Shown: positions 49,316-61,950, numbered from the stretch's first letter. The stretch: 64,000 nucleotides of DNA from Aulostomus chinensis (GCA_037954235.1 JBBMOA010000012.1:10145144-10209143), one strand, 5' to 3'. A program made the numbers and translations. The notes: a model not told the origin generated them from the sequence alone.

Positions 49316-51640
49316 GCTTTCAATTTTTTATAATTTATCAATTCATCATTTAGTCTCAACAAAAACTAAAAATCTTAATTTCTCCTAATCATAGAGACTT
49401 GTTTGTATCAGTTCTTTTGTCCATTAAGAAGTCAAAAACCCAAAGTATTTTATTTTTTTTGTTATAGTGGACAAAAGAAATCCTAACAAAGCTTCATATT
49501 TCAGAGCGTGGAACTAGCAAGTGTTTGACATTTTTGCTTGCAGCTCTATTGTATTTTGTGCTGATACTGATTGAACTCACCTACGGGACATCACACTGAC
49601 TAATCTAGATCTCAAAGGTTTGTCAACCTTAGGTGAGCAAAACTGTCACATACAGTAAGAGCAGATCAGATCTGTCACAGATTAGCTTGAAGCTACATGG
49701 TAGCGGAAGGTAAAAGTGTGGGTTTGCAAAGTTTAAAAAAGCTAACCAATTACTATCCTGGCTGGTGTCCATTCATTGGTTAGAAAATGGATGAAATCAG
49801 TCAAATAAGGGCTTCTCGTTGCAAAGTGAAGAACTGCTGCTTCTCTTTATTAAAGATCCATGACTATGAAAACAGCACCGATGCTACGATAAAGCTTGGC
49901 AGACTCCGCAGAGTCAACAGAACAGACTCGCAAGAGTCGAGCAACGAGAGGGTGACCTGTTGAACAAATCCCAGCGGTGTGTACGTGTTCTAAACCATCC
50001 GACACATAATAATTATAGAATTTAGACTGTTCTCGCTGTTGCTTGCGCTTGTTGCTTAGTTGACCTCGAGCGTTAAAGTACAAGAAGCTATGAACTCAGC
50101 CCACACAGTTGCATTCATCACTGCTGCCGGCGTTTTGAAACATCTGTTCCTGTCAAGTTGACCAGCATGCAACAGAAGCAATTCTACAGTAAAACTCAAT
50201 AAACACAATGCAGACCACAGAGCAATTTTCCCTCCCCACATGGGCACCTCTCCACCTCACTGCTAAGCCAAGAAGTTTTGTTCAAAGTTTTGTGCTGTGT
50301 AGTTTACTACAGCCTGGTAAAAGCATACCAAAAGAATAACAACTATATTGATAATGATGTCTATACTGTGATATCTGCAGAAATCCATGTATCGGTGCAC
50401 GTCCAATTGCAGGACTCTGATGCACGCCACATATAGGTGGAGGGTTGCTGACATATTGACTCATAAATCTAAAGATTCATGTCTGCAACAACTTTATTCA
50501 AACAGAACTTTTTAATCCAATGTTTGAGGCTTTATTTAGGTGAAAATCAATATTATCCATTTGTACAGGGACATAGCAATAAAACTGAACACCTCAGAAA
50601 GCACACCCTGTAACACTTTAAAGAACAGCGCTATCAAAGGCTGTATAAAATAACTCCAGCATGTCTTGAGTAGCCTGTATCACTGAAATGAGCAGTCAGC
50701 AATGATTTTATTGAAAAGTCGATTCTATCTACTGCTGTTATTGTTCAGAAAGTTTTACAATCATAAAAATGCATTAAAAATTGATTTCCAGCATCTCATT
50801 TTAGTGCACGTTGAACTAAAAATGTTGTTTTGTATATATATATTTTTTTTCTTCTAATTATTGTCTTTCACACTTTTTAAATATAAATAAGGAGGCCTCT
50901 GCCCTGTTTCTGACAGACATTCAATACTCAATTTCATGGCGTTCCTGAGACCCATGAGTCTCCCCAAAGAGTCAGACGGAGCCATTGTCCTCTCAGGTGT
51001 GGTGACTGACACTGCATTAGGATATTCAGTTAGCTCAAAGCACCTGCTCCCAGTCTGTAATGAGTATGCAGACTTTGCCTTGCAGAACCCAAATGGCAAA
51101 ATCCTGATAGAAACCCAGAGCCAAGTCTCAGAATAATAACCTCTCGTGTGATGCTCAGGTGGGGCGACTCCGTTTAAAAATCCCCATCACTTTAACTCAC
51201 TGACATGCTGGATTTTTCATTAAATCAGAGCCTGAAGCAGGACGGGGATGTACAGATCCTAATTTCTTGGATGGCTCCTTTCCTCTGCTGAGGTTTGTTT
51301 TGGTAATTATTCCAGCTTGAGAAGGGCATTATAGTCATGTGTTAAGTCTTACCGGGCTCTAGATGTATATTGAATGAGGACCAAAGAGGTTGTTCTCGCA
51401 GCGTACATATCTAAATAAGGACATTAGGGTTAATCAAATATGCTTTTTCCTTTTAAAAATTAATAAAGAAGATACAAATGTAGATCAGGGTAGATTTGTA
51501 GATATGTGCATCCAGAGGAGTTCATGAATATTATATTTCTGTGATTGTTATTTGTGAATCTATATGGAAGCAGAGAACGGTCATACTTTTGGAACTACTT
51601 GTAAAATGCTGGTATCACAAGTTTATGAGTGCATTGACTC
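49316..51640. other. Intergenic; patch of candidate conserved DNA
   Basis: No mobile element recognised. From about 50,880 to 51,420 the composition changes to near-balanced GC with open frames on both strands (50936-51136 +, 50854-51099 -), none of a known family. It contains GGTTTGTTTTGGTAATTATT, a homeodomain-like TAATTA core. Function unknown. Confidence 0.4.
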
Positions 51641-51644
51641 AAAA

Positions 51645-52090
51645 TAAATTAACAAATTAATGAACTCATTATTTTGAAAAAAAAAATATATGTATGAATC
51701 ATTGAGTTATCTCAAGCATAGCCATGCACCTGATAAATTAACTAGTTTGTCTAACTGATTTCTCTCTCGACAACAGATTTGTTTTGGTAAGAGAACAACT
51801 TATTAACTACTAATTAATCAGTTATTACAAAACAAGCGAAGTCATGACATGAGCTATCGTACTTGTAATCTCTTTTTTAGCGCAATTATCTCAAGATAAT
51901 AAGCTCATTATTGTGATACTTCAAGACAACTAAGCTTATTTTCTTGTGATAAGGTGTTAATTTACTTTATCCGGAGAAAATTGTTTTGATAAAAAAAACA
52001 TTATTTTTCTCAAGTTAATGTAATAATAACAACTTGTAACCACAAGAAAACAAGTTTATTTATTACAAGACAATGCAATAATTAACTTGT
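51645..52090. repeat. AT-rich array of degenerate dyad-symmetric units
   Basis: Variants of TTATCTCAAGATAATAAGC, AACTTATTTTCTTGTGATAA and ACAAGAAAACAAGTTTATT recur across about 440 bases in both orientations. They look like a degenerate array of short palindromic units, probably the decayed body of an AT-rich repeat seen in fish. No coding potential. Confidence 0.5.
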
Positions 52091-53214
52091 CATCGCATGG
52101 TAACCCCATTAAAAGGGGGTAGTGATGATAGTATTGATAGTTTCAGTATCATTTGCTGCTCGTGTTTACACCTTGACATATATAGTCATGTGAAGGAATA
52201 TAACCTGACGAGGACATAGATTTCTAATAATTAGCCAAACTTTTCCTCGCAATGAATATACTCTGACAGTACATGTGGGGTTTTCTGATCGCTCAGCATT
52301 ACATTTCCGCTAAAGTGTCTGCATCAGGCATCCCGATTGTTAATGAGATATCATGTTAAATGCTGTTTGCCTGACTTATTTAATTTGCTCTGTCCCAAAA
52401 TGCTCTTGGCCCCCGCCCCCTTATCTCCAGGAAACAGTTGGGCTAAAGCCGTCTTTCCGCTGACTCTCATTCAGGCGGCTGCAATCCTGTTGACTTCACA
52501 CATGGAGCGCTCCTTTTGTGCTGCTTCTCGGAGGCTCTGATACCACGAGTCGGCCCTGTCAGACTTCAGACAGGCATTTAATTAAAAGAGCATTGCCGAA
52601 TCCTATTTTTTTGTCCAAGGTCTCGTCTTCATCCATATCACTCTCACTTTGCTGGGTCAAGATGAACTAACTTTTGGTATTACATCTTAAAATGGGATTC
52701 CGATCCTCTTGGCTCCTTTTTGAATGGGCCCAGAATACTACTCTGTCCGGTGCATGTTTGATTGAGGCGCAAGAACAACCGAGGCTCTGCTAAATATTAT
52801 CATCTCTGCTGCTGTTGACGGTTACACAATGTGGTATTTAGCTGAGTGAAAATGTTTAATGGTTTGGATAACAGATGTCTAATGCATCTGTAATGAGCCC
52901 TTTTTAATCACTGAACAGAAACATGTAAACAGCTCATTTACAATTACATTATTCCATTATCTTCTGTCATTTTCTATGATTGAGCAAATAGTTTCATTGA
53001 CGACTGCACAGAAGACGAGACCTACACATTCAAATTCTCTAGTTGATTTTTCTTTTCAGCGTTGCAGCAAATTAGAAAATGATTGTACTTTCCAGTTATT
53101 TGTCATTGAATTAACTGAATATTAATAAAACTGTATGTGCTTATATTTATCATCTAGCCTCTCTATCTCCTGAGGAACGCTCCTCAGCTTCTTACAACTA
53201 TTTTTTTCCCATTT
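52091..53214. other. Intergenic, candidate regulatory stretch
   Basis: No gene or transposon signal. About 52,320-52,830 is low in simple repeats and more GC than its surroundings; the 67-codon frame at 52337-52540 shows no known domain. Confidence 0.4.
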
Positions 53215-53350
53215 TTCGTTAACTTGGTAACGAAACAGGTAACGTGATGGGTTCGATGTTCATTCGTCTCTTTGTCTGTTAGCAGGATAATTCATAAAGT
53301 TTTGGATGGATTTTGTTCAGAACTGGTAGGATGATAGATTTTGATGGATT
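53215..53350 (-). repeat. Dispersed fish repeat fragment (minus-strand copy)
   Basis: CATTCGTCTCTTTGTCTGTT AGCAGGATAATTCATAAAGT then TTTGGATGGATTTTGTTCAG is the reverse complement of the family seen at 61,865-61,935 (ATCAAAATCCATCC, then CTGTCAACAGACAAATGAAC). Confidence 0.6.
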
Positions 53351-53530
53351 GATTCACATCTGATGACATCATACCGCCTTGGTGCTGTCTTAATTCCCTC
53401 CAGAAATCAAATGTGTCTGTGAACCAGAGCTAAACAAACTATAGTGTAGCTCGCTAGTTGAATTGCTAATGCTAAAATTTATAGGCAGTCGCTATCTCAA
53501 TACTTGATGCCTCCTCCTTGAGTTAAATGG

Positions 53531-54058
53531 ATGTATTTTACCTCCTGCCATCGTACCAGATATCGACTTAAATACAGGATTCATTGTCAAAAAGAAAAGA
53601 CAAAACATCTCAACTGTCACTTTTTTTTTTTTTCCAGATGTCTTAAGTTTACAAAAGTCAAATGTTTCGCTGAGGCCACACAAGAGAGTTTGGGGAATTA
53701 TGTTTTGCTTTTTTTTTTTTTCTTCTCTCTGTTTCTCTTTGTCTGGATGTCTGCAGTTACACTGTCATGGGAGTTCATCAGTTCGGCCGCCACCTGGGAG
53801 AGATGGCAGGCCGCTGAAAGGCCATCCATCCAGCTCGCTTACAGAGTCAACCCAGTCTGCAAACACAAACAGGTGGACTATCTCATTGTTACACACCAAA
53901 ACCACATTTGTTGTTATAGAGCTCAGATATTTCAGTCCCAAAATGAAAAATACATTTATCTAATGTCGGATGGATTACCACCAAACATCACGGGAATCTA
54001 TGAGGGGAGAAAACACTCCAGGGAAGAAGTAGAGTTAGCATGCATTAATGGGATATGA
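53531..54058 (+). other. 175-codon open frame of doubtful status
   Basis: The longest open frame in the intergenic half. Its first third is driven by T runs that translate as Phe repeats; the remainder (KHKQVDYLIVTHQNHICCYR, MSDGLPPNITGIYEGRKHSR) matches no family I know. There is no promoter, poly(A) signal or splice context that supports it. An ATG-to-stop frame of this size is uncommon but possible by chance in 25 kb. Confidence 0.15.
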
Positions 54059-57000
54059 GTGTGTGCTTCATGTGCTGTACCTGCACAGACTCACAAGATA
54101 ACTTTGGTTGTTGTAAATAAAATTCCACTTGAAAGCTGACAGTGACTTCCTCGTGATCCCCCAGAAGGGAACAATTACCTGCAGCTCTATTACTTCAGGT
54201 TGACAGAGCTAATCCTTGCAGAAACATAGAATCAAATGGTGTGTGCCTAGGAAGAAGGATAACAACCATATAGTAGGAAACCGAGACCGACTGTTAATGA
54301 AGAAGCAGTCAGCAGATACAGCAGCCAGCAAACCAGCCAGAAAGGTTGGAGTACTAAACTCGGAATTGCATGATTAAAGACTCATTTTCCTCCACATACA
54401 TTTATTTATTTTTTTTTTTTTTGCATATTTGCATATTGAACTGGTTGGCACCTTTTAAAAAATACACTTAAACTGGTTTTGTAACCATATCAGACTATCT
54501 TCAGTGCCTGTGCTGCTTTTCTGTATGATACAAAGAACATGTGGGAAATGAGCCTGTAGATCCTATCGGCAAGAGTTGGTGTTGCAACTATAACAGCTAT
54601 TATTTTACTTTAATCTTGCGGTTTTCTTGACAGTGTATTAAAGATTTCATGGTACTGTAACTTGCCAGACAGTAAAAACTGCTCAATTCATTTCATATGT
54701 GTGATTGTGTCTTTATGATAAATGTCTGATTCTGACAGTTGTCAGATTTTCCTCACAGACCTGATGCGATTTCTTTTTTCTTTTTTTTTTTGAACACAAA
54801 TTTTGCACTCTGTAAACATTTGGATTTGCTGCAATCCTCAACGGAGGTTTGTCTGGTGTATTCGGTGTATAACAGTCCCACACAGTCCCAAGGGCAATCA
54901 GACAGAGCAATTTAGGGACCGGCTTCCATCACAAACTCCTGGATCTGTGCGAAGGGACGTCAGGGACTGAGGAGGAGCCCCAGACACATACTTCATCCCC
55001 GACGGTCCACAAGGCAGAAGAGAAACAACATTTTACCTTTGTGCATTGTTGATAACATTACTGTCTTCTACATTGTGTGCACAGAGGGAGTTTAAATAAA
55101 GTGCGAGTGATTTGTGTGTATAAATGACAAAGTTTGATGGAAAGATGTGATTATTTAACTGTTATGTTAAGTCATATTTAAAATAGGGTGGCACAATATT
55201 GCTGGGGTTCTTAAAATGGGGGTTGGGACCTCCTGGAGGGTCAAAAGACAAAGATGGGGGAGTCACAAGACCATTCAATCAAAGAAGCTAATTAAACTAC
55301 CTAAAACCATAAAATAGCAAGGCTTTGGTTCCTTTACTTTGAGGTCCTGAGCTTAAACATTTTGGAAACTTCTGCCAAGTTGAATTTTTTTTTGCCAATA
55401 TCTGACCTGCTGATATTCAGCTGATTTTGTCTGATTGCCAGTATTTAAAGATAATGAAGCTCTCAGTACGAAAACATTGAAATGGTGCTCGATAATTAAC
55501 ATTGGGAATTTGGTTGGTTTAAGAACATTCATGTATTTTCCACATTATCTCCTCGTCATTTTATGAGTCCATCTATTGTGTGAAAACATCAGGAATCGCT
55601 AAGCATTAATCCAATGCCATTATATTAAAAAGTTATCAATACCTGCTGATACCAATGACTTGCAGATATTATGCATCGTGGTCGAAATCATTCATTTGTT
55701 CATCCAACCCTGGGTACTTTGCTCAAAATCTGTAGTGTGAAAGAATGTTAGGAACAAACCTAAGAAATCCTCAGAGAATATTTTCAAGCCAAAGTTTCAA
55801 ATACATGTCAGTCAATTCAATATTGGGGGTCAAAAATGTATTCTTGCACAGCACAACAGAGCACCGTAGCATAAAAGACGACTTTTATTTTCCTCACCTC
55901 TTGAATTCAGCGTCTGAGGTTTTTGCACCGCTGAACTTGCTAAACTGCATCTTTGTATTTAGAATCCGCTGATTGCGCTCCAAGCTTCTATAGAATCTGT
56001 AGTTCACGCCGGCACAGTCTGGGCACCCTGACATTTGAGAGGTCTTCATGTTTGCTGTGCGGTAACCAACTGTCTTCTGAAGTTTCTTTTTCTCGTGGCC
56101 TGATAGACTGATGTCCGTGGGAGTGGATCATTCGTGTGAAAGCGCTTTTGTTACAGTTATTTTGCTTTAACTGTATGTTTCAGTGAGTGTTTGAGTGTCA
56201 GACAAATCCAGTACATTCTCCTGTCCAAGCACACATTTCTTAAGTAGTAGAGAAGTGGTGCTCGAAAATGTGAAGAGTGAGTAACAATATAATATAATAC
56301 TTAACATATGTTGAGTGTCGGCTTTATTAAAGGTTCATTATTAATGCTTTATGGATGATATATTATCCATTCATAAGATATTTGGGTTTTCATGTGCAAA
56401 ATCCTGTTCAAGCATCAAATTTGCATTGTTATTTAAGGTCTAGCTGTTTATGAAAGTCTGACTTCATCACAAATAATAAAATGAACATAAATTAATCATT
56501 TCATTCCATTCTCCTTATAATCTGTCCACCGTCTGCATTACAGGAATCAGGAAAGTTTTTTGTTGCTATTGAAGAAATCCAAACTTAGTGTCTGTTAGTG
56601 TGTTTTATTGTTGAACATTATGTGATGATTTATGTTTATTTGAGTCCCCCCCCCCCCCCCTTCCATTTGCAAATGTTTAATTCATCCGCTGGTTAATCAT
56701 TCATTTGGTTGAATTACACAAAGCTTACCAGAAAATGTCATTTATAATAAGTTATTACCAAAGTGGTTTTCAGTTCCTAAGTAGCTAAGAGCGAAAGTGT
56801 CAGCGGAATGTAAAAATAGTTAAGGACTCATTATTACAGGCCTCTTCCAGCAATCCGGTGTAAATTTTAATGAGCTGTTTACAGATGCAGTCTGATGGTG
56901 AAGTGGTCCTGAAATGAAGTTACCAGTCATTATTGTGACATCGTTTGAGTGGCAGCTGGTCCTTGCCAGAGCCTCTTATTAAATCCATAAGCCCACCCAC

Positions 57001-57590
57001 AACTGTACTTGGATACTTATTTGCATGATAAGAATCTTTGAAGGGTTTGATGCTTATTATCTCCAGACCCAAACATGGAAGTAAAGGTCATGAGCTGGAG
57101 ACATTCATTCTCTTATAACAGCCTCAGAAGGAAAGAGCAGTTACCGGGAGAGTAATTTGTTGTTCCCTGCATGTGATGCTCTGATCAGATTAAATCAAGT
57201 TTGGACACAGATGCCACAGATGAATATTTATTGACCAGTTCTTAGATTCCATTTCTAGTGTCCTGGCGACTGCAACATGAATTTCAAAGTGTCATTTACC
57301 TTCTGTCACATCAGTGCAACGTGGCAGTAACCAAAGCCGACAATCAAAGGATAATATAATGTGACAGTTGTCAAACCCGAGCGGCGTGTCACCCCCACCT
57401 CCTTCTAGGAAACCGCACTATACTGCACTCCCAGCTATTTATGGCCTCCCTGTTCAAAAACACTGTGGGAGCATGTCCATGTACATACATGTCCTGCTGG
57501 ACTTCAGACATCGTGGCCAGAGACATTTAGAATGTTTGAGGAGACGTTATCAGAGGAGGGAAACAATGCCACAGCCAGGGCCTTGAAGAT
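54059..57590. other. Intergenic, AT-rich, octamer motifs
   Basis: No gene recognised. A T run plus tandem TTTGCATATTTGCATATTG lies at 54,421-54,437 and an ATTTGCATGATAAG (POU octamer joined to a GATA core) at 57,019-57,032. A run of C lies at 56,646-56,660. The stretch 56,770-57,330 has few simple repeats and may be conserved regulatory DNA. Confidence 0.4.
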
Positions 57591-57618
57591 GGGGGGGGGG
57601 GGGGGGGGGGGGGGGGGG
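57591..57618 (+). repeat. Poly(G) run of 28
   Basis: Uninterrupted G from 57,591 to 57,618. The exact length is the kind that is often miscalled in assemblies. Confidence 0.9.
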
Positions 57619-57676
57619 CTTTCAAGAAGAGAAAATGTTGTGTGAAAAGTCTATGTTATATTAATGTATTGTTATT

Positions 57677-57702
57677 TGTGTGTGTGTGTGTGTGTGTGTG
57701 TG
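57677..57702. repeat. (GT)n microsatellite
   Basis: About 13 GT units, 60 bases downstream of the poly(G) run. Confidence 0.9.
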
Positions 57703-59160
57703 TATCTGTACTGTCACGAAAATGTGTTTAAAGCATAAGCCATAAGTGAAAAATATATAGGAACTTAACTAATGTGTACATTTTAAAATAGATAAGTCGG
57801 ACCGTAAAAAACAATTATTATTCAATTGTGTTTTCCATATGTTTTGTCTTTTTTCTTTGAGTCTTCTACTGCCAGTGAGGTCTACACTGAAGGAATTCAG
57901 TAGAGATAATATTCATTCTTCATCCAGCACACCACATTTCCGTTTTCCTTTTATATGTCTCCATATGTATAATTTTTAACAATAAATGCTTACTGCTGGA
58001 CTGGTACCTTTGGTTTAAATTAACTTTATAGCTGAAAGCACTCAGTTGAGCAAATTCATTTCAAACGCTGGAAAACCAAAACCAATCTTCCCCCAAATTT
58101 GGTTTCTTCTTTTCATCTACTAAGACAAATGAAAATGAGCTGTTTTTGTGTAATTCCTGAGAGAAAGACAAACACACCGACCGACGCAGGTTACAGCAAA
58201 AACGCACTCTTAGAAGAATTGAAGAATTTCCCCTTACAGCAAGATTTCAAAACAAAGATGAGGAATTTTGTAAGGCACATTTCAAAACAAACCAAAACAA
58301 ATGGACAAAAGAAAGGGTTTGATCACTCAACACCAGCGTCAGTCTTCTGTTTGATCTTATCTTTTCATTTGGACACACGGGGTAGCAGAACAACCTGTAA
58401 ATACAAAAATGAAACATTATTAATCCTGACAAACACCTAGGAACCACAGAGGATAATAAGGGATCTGTTGATGAGTTATGTCACCCATCCAAGCCCCAAA
58501 GGGAGTCTACAACATTCGCTTTATTACATGTTCTCTTCTTATAGATGGACCCTTTCTGCTTTTAATAGAGAAAATGTATTCCTCCCCATGACGCCATTTA
58601 CACGTGCTACTGCTGCAGTTGTTCTCTCTTCATATAGATCTCCATCCGAAGCCTCACAAAGGAATATTTAGAGACGAGCGTCTGAAATGAGACGCCACAA
58701 AAATCAAGAGGGGATTAGGACCAGTCCACAGGAGCATTGTGCACTCATCAGCAGGCAGAAGCCTGAGCTGAGCATTTCTCTTCACCCGTAATGAGAATTG
58801 AGAATTCTTGAGGTCAATCTTTGCCCAAAAAAAAAGAAAAAGAAAAAGAAAATCCAACAGCGAGATGAGCTGCTTTTATCGTCTGACCGCATAAAATAAA
58901 TGAGCTCACGAGAGAAAAATGGTCTACTTGTTAATGGTAAAGTTAATCACCATACTTGTGTGCTGCAACACTTCACAGCGATCACTCACATCTCTCCTTG
59001 CTCTTGTCTCTGTGGGCCTTGTTGCTATGTACACTGACATCTACTGTGCCTTTCAGTAAACACATTATCACATTTATGGGTATTATTAGGGTTCAATTTA
59101 TGTTGCTGTCTGCCTGAAGCAGTCTGTCAGGCTCTGATTACAGAAACAATGCATTGATTT
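57703..59160. other. Intergenic, no gene recognised
   Basis: AT-rich; the 113-codon + frame at 58099-58440 has no recognisable domain and no supporting context. No mobile element identified. Confidence 0.5.
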
Positions 59161-59166
59161 GGTTGG

Positions 59167-59170
59167 GTGT

Positions 59171-59209
<39 letters not shown>
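59167..59209. repeat. (GT)n microsatellite
   Basis: About 21 GT units with one GTTT interruption; 80 bases upstream of the exon-like segment at 59,290. Confidence 0.9.
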
Positions 59210-59211
<2 letters not shown>

Positions 59212-59289
59212 CAGGTTTAATAATGTTGTTTGGGGGAGAGAAGAGTGTTTTTTTATCCTGTGTGTGAGATTTTTCATTTGCATATACAG

Positions 59290-59397
59290 AACCAGGTGGT
59301 AAAGCCTGGCGGCACTGAAACATGTTGCGGATACAGCTGCTGTGCTCTGACATCGCTGTCACCAACGTGCAGCCTGGAGAGACCCTGAGATGGAAAG
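59290..59397 (+). other. Exon-like segment of unknown gene, speculative
   Basis: 108 bases bounded by an acceptor-like TTTGCATATACAG and a donor-like GATGGAAAG|GTAGAG, with balanced GC unlike the surroundings. An ATG at 59,322 just after an in-frame TGA opens MLRIQLLCSDIAVTNVQPGE TLRWK. No family recognised; it could equally be a chance match or a conserved non-coding element. Confidence 0.15.
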
Positions 59398-59648
59398 GTA
59401 GAGCACAGAAAACCACTGAAAGCTGGACAGATATTCATATTATTTCCCCCCTCGGATGTACATATTCTAACACGCTCTGGCTCAGAAATCCATCAGTCGA
59501 CATATTAGATTTCTTTAAAATGTCACCTGTAGTTTGCAGGGCTTTCATCCATCAGCAGCTGACCAGCACAAATAGACGGCATAGTAGAGACGGCTTGTCA
59601 TACACTCCCCGAGTCTTTGTCATAGCCGTCACCATTTCAGACAGCCGT

Positions 59649-59672
59649 GTGTGTGTTTGTGTGTGTGTGTGT

Positions 59673-59742
<70 letters not shown>
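59649..59742. repeat. (GT)n microsatellite
   Basis: About 46 GT units with TTTG and AGTG interruptions. Confidence 0.93.
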
Positions 59743-59745
<3 letters not shown>

Positions 59746-60410
59746 CGTTGAGACTTCTTGGAGTTCAATAACCCCTATATGCCCATTGCTTAAGGTCTTC
59801 AGGGGTGACTGCTGTCACTTAACTGTCAGATGGCATTAATCCTAAAAAAAATGTACATACAATATCTCGGCTCATGAGAAAGTATACGTCTCCCTGCTCC
59901 TTCTGAAACCACTGGTGACATCTTAGCAAAGATTAAAGGAGGTTGCAATATCCTCAGCACTATTTTATCTCACTTCCATCTATTTTGTGCCAGGATGCTC
60001 CCTGCGCATCACATCTGCTGGGTAAAAATAACCTAACATGGCACGGCACCACAGTGGATGAGTTATTTTTAGCAGAAACCATTGGAAACCAATTTGCCTC
60101 TCCAATAATCTTTCAAATAACCAGACAAAGTAATGCCCATGTCTGACATATAATGAAGAGCCCCCTCCTCTGAGGCTGCCTGTTTTGGGACACTCTAATG
60201 TGTGCCGGGTGATGAAAGAGGGGGCTACTTTCTCTCTGCGCCCTAGGGTCACTCTGACAGCCTTTCACTGGTTGTCATCTGAGGGACTTTATGCTGAACT
60301 GGTCTAATCTGTTGCGTTCACTGCACTGGATTTATTCATGCCTTACTAGGGACAGGAAGACTGCGATGCTGTCATCAATCTCCTGTATTGGACAGTCATT
60401 TGGTGAAACA

Positions 60411-60412
<2 letters not shown>

Positions 60413-60465
<53 letters not shown>
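60413..60465. repeat. (GT)n microsatellite
   Basis: About 26 GT units, 150 bases upstream of the hAT element. Confidence 0.93.
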
Positions 60466-60468
<3 letters not shown>

Positions 60469-60615
60469 CACTTGTGCACAACACGTGACAGGGTGTGGGT
60501 CAGTGTTCACAGCAGTGGAAAATCTCATGGATTCATACACATTGATCTGAATACTGTCTCATGAGTGAGAACTACTGGCATGGATGTGTGGGACAGTAAC
60601 AGGAGACATGCTGTG

Positions 60616-61277
60616 TAGGGATGGGAATTGATAAGATTTTTGCAATTTTCAATTCTGCTTAATGATTCGGTTCCTTATTGATTCTCTTATCAATTCTCAT
60701 TTGGGAAAAAAAGAGAATAAACAGGTCGATTAAAATAAACTTTGTTTAGTTTAGAAGTAACATGACCTTACAAACCCAGTAGTGAGGTGGTGCTAGCATG
60801 ATAGGCAGTGTGAGTTGGTGAGTTACCTGAAGTATTAACAGCAGAGGACGTGCCAATGCCGCTAATGCTGGGTTGAGATTCACTCTGGAGCAGATCAGAA
60901 ACGTGACATTTATTCAAAGTTATCGCATGTTGTGTGTGCTAATGTTTCTGCATATTGGTAGTATTTCCTCCCTTTGATGAAATATCCACTTTGCAAGTAT
61001 TGCAAGTTGACCTGTTGTCATCCTTTCTCGTGAAATGTAACTTCACTGTCAAGCATTTGTACCGCTTCGGCGTAATGTTTCCTGCTGGCTGCACCGGCGA
61101 ATGACATCACCACACATGTTGCATAGCTTGCATAATCAACACAACGTGCGTGGTGACATCATTTGCGCCCAATGGGATCGATAAGGAAATCGTTAACAAA
61201 ATTGGCAAATGATTCCAAGGAATTGAAACACTGGGAACCAGTTCTAAACAAGAACCAGTTTTCGATTCCCATCCCTA
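60616..61277 (-). mobile_element. Non-autonomous hAT transposon with BED-finger relic
   Basis: 662 bases bounded by imperfect terminal inverted repeats, TAGGGATGGGAATTGATAA at the left and TTTTCGATTCCCATCCCTA at the right, inside a perfect 8-bp target duplication ATGCTGTG (60,608-60,615 and 61,278-61,285). TIR start and 8-bp duplication are the hallmarks of the hAT superfamily. On the minus strand, about 61,010-60,930, STCNTCKVDISSKGG then NTTNMQKH, a stop, and HTQH keeps the Cx2C and the spaced histidines of a BED zinc finger from a ZBED-type transposase. The catalytic part is absent, so the element is an internally deleted derivative. Confidence 0.9.
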
Positions 61278-61359
61278 ATGCTGTGTTTGGAAGTGAATGA
61301 ACAAGAATTATAATGATGTCAAACTTATGAGGTCAGTTTTTTATCAAACTATGGCGGAG

Positions 61360-61950
61360 GGGTGTAGAGGGGACCAAGGAAGATAAGCAATTGGGTTTTG
61401 GGGCAACACCAAACGACATTTTGATAGACTCCTCCGAAACCCTCCATCTCAAATTTGGAACAGTAAGAACTTGGTGATGGGTTACTGGGTGTTTGTTGCT
61501 TAACGGTGTTACTGTGGCGATGTGGAAAACTGAGGTATTAGGCCAAAGAACCCAAAACTGGTGTAACCAGAGTCTTCATGGTCAAGTGACTTAGTTGGCC
61601 ATTTGGAAGACAACAAAACTGGAGTGACAATCGGTCAATCGGACAATCTGTGGTCAAGAGCCGGCTATGGACTGATACCATCGCCCCAAAATTTAAAAGG
61701 CTCCTCCCTGGCCCATAGTTTTGGCATGATCCTGTTAACAGACAAACAGATGGAAACATAACCTCCTCTCAGAGAAGGAATACCTCTGCCAAGGCGATAT
61801 GATGTCATCAGATCTGGATCTGGTTCCGGAATTATTCTAAAAGATAATCCATTGTCCCTCAATTTAAATTCTGTCATTCTACCAGATTTCATCAAAATCC
61901 ATCCTCAACTTTTTTGAGTTTCCCTGTCAACAGACAAATGAACACAATTG
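61360..61950 (+). repeat. Dispersed fish repeat copies, possibly two in opposite orientation
   Basis: CCTGTTAACAGACAAACAGATGG, AAACATAACCTCC (61,730-61,766) is one end; 20 bases on, CCTCTGCCAAGGCGATATGA and later ATTTCATCAAAATCCATCCT (61,880-61,910) and CTGTCAACAGACAAATGAAC follow. The motif CCTCTGCCAAGG is the reverse complement of CCTTGGCAGAGG at 10,074-10,085. The flanking part 61,360-61,660 seems related but I cannot place it. Confidence 0.5.

Noticed and set aside
53531..54058. 175-codon frame as a novel gene
   Set aside because: Poly-Phe from T runs, no known domain, no splice or poly(A) context; kept only as a low-confidence note.
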